Source of the DNA: Micromonospora antibiotica | GTDB taxonomy: Bacteria > Actinomycetota > Actinomycetes > Mycobacteriales > Micromonosporaceae | Length of the DNA: 64,000 nucleotides | Reading direction: 5' to 3' | Assembly (NCBI RefSeq): GCF_017599305.1 | Contig: NZ_JAGFWR010000018.1 | Coordinates: 62,001 to 126,000, forward strand | Part shown: piece after piece, positions 60,534 through 64,000 of the stretch | Layout: each line of letters starts with the position of its first letter | How positions within the stretch are numbered: the stretch's first letter is position 1 | The notes under the pieces: generated by a model | Databases searched by the model: none | Seen by the model: only the letters and a program-made list of their open reading frames with translations | Told to the model about the DNA's origin: nothing | Made by a program: the position numbers and the translations under genes

Positions 60534-61369
60534 CCATCGTCTACGTGTTGGCCGTGTTGGCCGTGCTGGTGCCCCTGCTGACAGTTCCGGTGCTGGCGGC
60601 CCGGTGGGCGTCGGCCGTCGACACCGGCCGGACGGCCGAACGCTTCCGGATCGCCCTCGCCGGGCTGACCGCCGCGTTCGGGCGGACCGGAGCGGCGCTG
60701 GTGGTGCTGCTGGCCGGTGCGGCGGCGGTCGTCGCCGTCTGCTGGCCGCTCGGTGAGGCGATCTCCCGGCTCGAACCCCACGTCGACCACCCCGTCTTCG
60801 ACTACGTGCACGCCCACCGGGTCGGCTTCTGGGAAGACGTCAACCTGTTCATCTCCCCGATCGGCGACCGCTACCCGCTCAAGTGGGTGACCGTGGTGGC
60901 CGCGATCGGCTTCGCCATCGCCTGGCGTCGCCGCCGCTGGTGGATTCCGCTGGTGGCGATGCCGTTGCAGTTCGTCGTCGAGCAGTACACCCAGACGATC
61001 CTCGCGAAGGTCGTCGACCGGGGCCACCCGCCGACCGACCTGGGCACCTACCCCTCCGGCGGCTGCGCCCGGGTGCTGATGACCTTCGGCACCATCCTGG
61101 TGCTGGCCGCGCTGACCTGGCGGATCCCCCGCCGGGTGCTGATCGGCCTGGTCACCGCCCTGGCGGTGCTGGTCACCGTCGAGGGCTACACCCGCATCTA
61201 CGCCGAGAAGCACTGGCTCACCGACGTCTTCGGCGGCTGGTTCTTCGGCACCCTGCTGACCGGCGTGATGGTGCTCGCCGTGCTGGTCGTCGACGGCCGG
61301 GTCCGCCCGCCGGGGACGCCTGCCGACCCGGCACCGGCCAACGCCGACCGGCTGACCACCGGTACCTGA
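60530..61369 (+). CDS. PAP2-family membrane phosphatase with altered motif
   Basis: 279 residues with about six membrane helices. The C1-like region is KVVDRGHPP; the C2 motif, normally PSGH, reads YPSGGCARV with Gly178 where His is expected; C3 is intact, TRIYAEKHWLTDV with His228 and Asp232. PAP2 enzymes remove phosphate from lipid or polyprenyl phosphates in the membrane. Loss of the C2 His would reduce or change activity. It sits between an APH-like protein and a glycosyltransferase and may act on a lipid carrier. Confidence 0.85.
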   Translation: MTIVYVLAVLAVLVPLLTVPVLAARWASAVDTGRTAERFRIALAGLTAAFGRTGAALVVLLAGAAAVVAVCWPLGEAISRLEPHVDHPVFDYVHAHRVGFWEDVNLFISPIGDRYPLKWVTVVAAIGFAIAWRRRRWWIPLVAMPLQFVVEQYTQTILAKVVDRGHPPTDLGTYPSGGCARVLMTFGTILVLAALTWRIPRRVLIGLVTALAVLVTVEGYTRIYAEKHWLTDVFGGWFFGTLLTGVMVLAVLVVDGRVRPPGTPADPAPANADRLTTGT

Positions 61370-61459
61370 CCCCCTCCCCGTCCGGACCGGCGCTACCCCT
61401 CCCCGCGCCGCGACGGACCCGGCCCCCACCACTCCTCGAACGGAAGTTGGGCCACCACC

Positions 61460-62404
61460 GTGACCACCCTCCTCGTCGCCTCCACCGGTGGGCACCTCGC
61501 CGAGCTGCACGATCTGCTGCCCCGGCTCGGGGTGCAGGACGACTGCGTCTGGGCGACGTTCGACTCCCCGCAGAGCCGATCCCTGCTCGACGGACACGAG
61601 GTCATCCACGTGCCGCCGGCCGCCACCCGGGACCCGGTCGGTGCGCTGCGCGACCTGCTGGCCGCCCGCCGGGTGCTCTGCGGCGGACGGTTCCGCCGGG
61701 TGGTCAGCACCGGTGCCAGCGTCGCCATGTCGTTCTTCCTGCCCGCCGTGCGGCACGGCCTCGACTGCCACTACATCGAGAGCGCCACCCGCACCGAGGG
61801 CCCGTCGCTGACCGGTCGGCTGGTCGCCCGGGTGCCCCGGACCCGGCTCTACACCCAGTACCCCGGTTGGGCGGACGGCCGGTGGCGCTACGGCGGTTCC
61901 ATCTTCGACGGCTACCTGCCCGCACCCGCCGCCCCGCGCCCGGTCTCCCGGATCGTGGTGACCCTCGGCACCCAGTCCCGCTTCGGCTTTCCGCGCCTGC
62001 TGCAACGCCTGGTCGACGTGGTGCCCCCCGAGGCGGAGGTGCTCTGGCAGGTGGGGTCGACCCGCATCCCCCGGATGCCGGCCGGGGCCCGCCGGCAGGT
62101 GCCGCACGCCGAGATGCAGCAGGCCATGCGGGAGGCCGACGTGATCGTCACCCACGCCGGGGTCGGTTCGGCGCTGGCCGCGATGCGGGCCGGACGCCGT
62201 GCCGTCTACGTGCCGCGCCGGGCCCGGCACGGCGAACACGTCGATGACCACCAGGTCGAGATGGCCCGGGAACTCGACCGGCGGGGCCTGGTGCTGGCCC
62301 GGGAGGCCGACGCCGTCACGGCCGACGACCTGGCCCGCGCGGCATCCTGGACGGTCACCACCACCGGCACGGTCCCGCCGTTCCGGTGGGCGGAGCCGGC
62401 GTGA
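61460..62404 (+). CDS. Fused ALG14/ALG13-type (GT28) glycosyltransferase
   Basis: 314 residues. N-terminal part (about 1-150) is ALG14/PssD-like, with LLVASTGGHLAELHDLLPRL and VVSTGASVAMSFFLPAV; C-terminal part is ALG13/GT28-like with RIVVTLGTQSRFGFPRLLQR and ADVIVTHAGVGSALAAMRAG. Together these usually add a sugar to a lipid-linked acceptor. The two halves are separate proteins in many exopolysaccharide systems and fused here. GTG 61460 lacks a strong ribosome site but gives a start at the conserved strand. Donor and acceptor unknown. Confidence 0.85.
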   Translation: MTTLLVASTGGHLAELHDLLPRLGVQDDCVWATFDSPQSRSLLDGHEVIHVPPAATRDPVGALRDLLAARRVLCGGRFRRVVSTGASVAMSFFLPAVRHGLDCHYIESATRTEGPSLTGRLVARVPRTRLYTQYPGWADGRWRYGGSIFDGYLPAPAAPRPVSRIVVTLGTQSRFGFPRLLQRLVDVVPPEAEVLWQVGSTRIPRMPAGARRQVPHAEMQQAMREADVIVTHAGVGSALAAMRAGRRAVYVPRRARHGEHVDDHQVEMARELDRRGLVLAREADAVTADDLARAASWTVTTTGTVPPFRWAEPA

Positions 62405-62601
62405 GGCCGGCCGGGACCGGGCGGCCCGGTGACGGGTCCCGCCGGTCGATGCGCAATCCTCGTCCTCCGTGGGTCGTCCGGACGCGACCCGTACGGCAGG
62501 ACCGGACCGAGCCGGTGGCCGAGTGGACCGGTCGGTTGATGGTGCGAAATGTCCGGGCAGAGCAAGCTACGCGTGATCTCACTTCATCTTTGGGGGCGCC
62601 A

Positions 62602-64000
62602 GTGCAACACAGAACGTCTCGACCGGTGTGGCGGCGGTGGTTCGCCGCTCTCGCCGTACCGGTGCTCGCGGCCGGCCTGCTGGCCGCGCCCGCGCGGGCG
62701 GCGAACCTCACGCCGGTCACCAGCACCCTCACCTCGGCGAACCCGGCGGACAACATCCCGCACGCGCAGAACGGTGACACCAAGGCATTCGCCGAGATCG
62801 GCAACACCGTCTACGTCGGTGGCTCGTTCACCTCGATCAAGGCCAGCGGGGACGCGAGCTGGACCAGCCGCAGCTACCTGTTCGCGTACGACCGGGCCAG
62901 CGGCGCGCTCAAGGCCGACTTCACCCCGACGCTGGACGGCGCGGTGCACGCCCTCGCGGCGAGCCCCGACGGCAAACTCATCGTCGGTGGCTCGTTCATG
63001 AACGTCAACGGCGTCAGCCGCAAGAACCTCGTCGAGCTGGACCCGACCACCGGCGCGACGGTGACCGGCTGGGTCGGTCGCAGCGACGGCGGCCTGGTCC
63101 GGCGGACCGTGGTCGTCGGCAACAAGCTCTACATCGCGGGCGCGTTCCACTGGGTCAACGGCACCCAGCACTCGCTGCTCGCCCGGCTCGACGCGACCAC
63201 CGGTGCGATCGACCCGAGCTTCCAGATCGACGCCAGCGTCGCCCGCGCCAGCAGCGAGCTGGTCTGGGGCCTCGCCGTCGCCCCCGACGGCAAGACCCTG
63301 GTCGCGGTGGGCAACTTCACCGAGGTCAACGGCCAGCCCCGCAACCAGGTGGTGGTCGTCGACCTGGACGGCACCCCGGCGGTCGCCAACTGGAGCACCC
63401 AGCGCTACGTGGCGCCCTGCTACAGCGGTTCGTTCCCGTTCTACGCCCGTGACGTCGACTTCTCCGACGACGGCTCGTACTTCGTGATCATCGCCGACGG
63501 CGGCCGGGGCGACGGGGCGTACTGCGACGCCATCGCCCGGTTCGAGACCGCCGACCGGGGCACGGCCATGGACGCCACCTGGGTCAACTACACCGGCACC
63601 GACTCGGTGACCTCCGTCGAGGTCGCCGACAACGTGGTCTACGTCGGCGGTCACTTCCGCTGGCTGAGCAACGCCAACGGCAACGACTCGGCCGGCTCCG
63701 GCGCGATCAACCGGTTCGGCCTGGGCGCGCTGGACCCGATCAACGGCCTGCCGCTGGTCTGGAACCCGACCCGCTCGGGCGCCCCGGCGGGCACCACCAC
63801 CTGGGGCCCGATCATGTGGGAGCTGTGGCGGGGCAGCAACGGTCTGCTGGCCGGTTTCGACTCCGACGGGCTCGGCAACGAGTACCACGGGCGGCTGGGC
63901 CTGTTCCCGCTCGCCGGTGGGCGTACGGTCGCGGCGACCAACGCGCCGACGGCGTCGTCGGGCTACCTGTACGTCGGGACCGGCAACGGGCAGACCGCCA
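62602..64000 (+). CDS. Secreted beta-propeller protein (partial; runs off the window)
   Basis: At least 466 residues, no stop before the end. Signal peptide from WRRWFAALAVPVLAAGLLAA to about ARAAN. The rest is a series of repeats like TVYVGGSFTSI, LIVGGSFMNVNGVSRKNLVE, KLYIAGAFHWVNGTQHSLLA and VVYVGGHFRWLSN, the pattern of delta-60/propeller domains. Such proteins often carry further Ig, PKD or CBM domains beyond the propeller, which cannot be seen here. The GTG 62602 is preceded by GGGGGC only. It belongs to the surface-polysaccharide group by position. Confidence 0.85.
   Translation, partial: MQHRTSRPVWRRWFAALAVPVLAAGLLAAPARAANLTPVTSTLTSANPADNIPHAQNGDTKAFAEIGNTVYVGGSFTSIKASGDASWTSRSYLFAYDRASGALKADFTPTLDGAVHALAASPDGKLIVGGSFMNVNGVSRKNLVELDPTTGATVTGWVGRSDGGLVRRTVVVGNKLYIAGAFHWVNGTQHSLLARLDATTGAIDPSFQIDASVARASSELVWGLAVAPDGKTLVAVGNFTEVNGQPRNQVVVVDLDGTPAVANWSTQRYVAPCYSGSFPFYARDVDFSDDGSYFVIIADGGRGDGAYCDAIARFETADRGTAMDATWVNYTGTDSVTSVEVADNVVYVGGHFRWLSNANGNDSAGSGAINRFGLGALDPINGLPLVWNPTRSGAPAGTTTWGPIMWELWRGSNGLLAGFDSDGLGNEYHGRLGLFPLAGGRTVAATNAPTASSGYLYVGTGNGQTA

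Noticed and set aside
60317..62251. A 644-codon minus-strand frame opposite PAP2 and the glycosyltransferase
   Set aside because: Both plus-strand genes have clear motifs; the antisense product has none.

Overview
The window is a very GC-rich stretch of chromosome from a filamentous actinomycete. Gene content and order (pdxS-pdxT-yebC, ruvCAB, yajC-secD-secF-apt-relA, rarA next to alaS-ruvX-mltG-aroE) and the protein sequences look like Micromonosporaceae (Micromonospora or Salinispora type). Supporting signs are many GTG starts, 1- or 4-base stop/start overlaps, and several promoters whose -10 box sits 6-7 bases before the start codon, implying leaderless mRNA. I recognise no tRNA, rRNA, transposase, phage gene or CRISPR array. 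Most of the window is ordinary core chromosome.

Layout. 1-4.0 kb: PLP (vitamin B6) synthase genes pdxS/pdxT, a YebC regulator and a DUF402 protein. 4.0-8.8 kb: a PadR regulator coupled to a HAAS-domain membrane protein, a secreted protein, a membrane Ser/Thr kinase, and a sigma factor coupled to a lipoprotein. 9.0-11.2 kb: TetR plus a DHA2 drug exporter. 11.3-13.0 kb: a reverse-strand pair coding for a secreted WxL-like protein and a membrane-anchored DUF916-like partner. 13.3-16.8 kb: dnaE, the replicative polymerase alpha subunit. 17-20 kb: an SPFH protein, an 18-bp minisatellite, a class V aminotransferase and a B12-binding-like protein. 20-22.3 kb: a second DHA2 exporter with its TetR.

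22.3-31.8 kb is a housekeeping block on the plus strand: ruvC-ruvA-ruvB (Holliday junction processing), yajC-secD-secF (protein export), apt and relA. 32-36.1 kb: two cyclophilin-type membrane-anchored proteins, a glyoxalase II-like hydrolase and hisS. 36.2-41.3 kb: an acyl-ACP desaturase behind a 31-bp palindrome, about 1 kb without a convincing gene but with a possible structured RNA, a secreted streptogrisin-type protease, and aspS. 41.3-45.4 kb: a RmlD-like reductase, an ArsR-type regulator with a striking phased operator, an MFS transporter, a GNAT acetyltransferase and a small membrane protein. 45.5-57.1 kb: rarA, a 1,308-residue proline-rich membrane protein, a DUF948 protein, a small membrane protein, alaS, ruvX, mltG and aroE, mostly translationally coupled.

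The last 6.7 kb (57.3-64.0 kb) looks like the start of a cell-surface polysaccharide locus: a secreted GH16 glucanase with an N-terminal DNRLRE/CBM-like module, an APH-fold protein, a PAP2-type membrane phosphatase with an altered catalytic motif, a fused ALG14/ALG13-type glycosyltransferase and a secreted beta-propeller protein that runs off the end. The items most worth following up are the phased palindromic operator at 42.2 kb, the actinobacterial WxL/DUF916 pair, the possible structured RNA at 37.4 kb, the 31-bp palindrome at 36.2 kb and the degenerate second cyclophilin.
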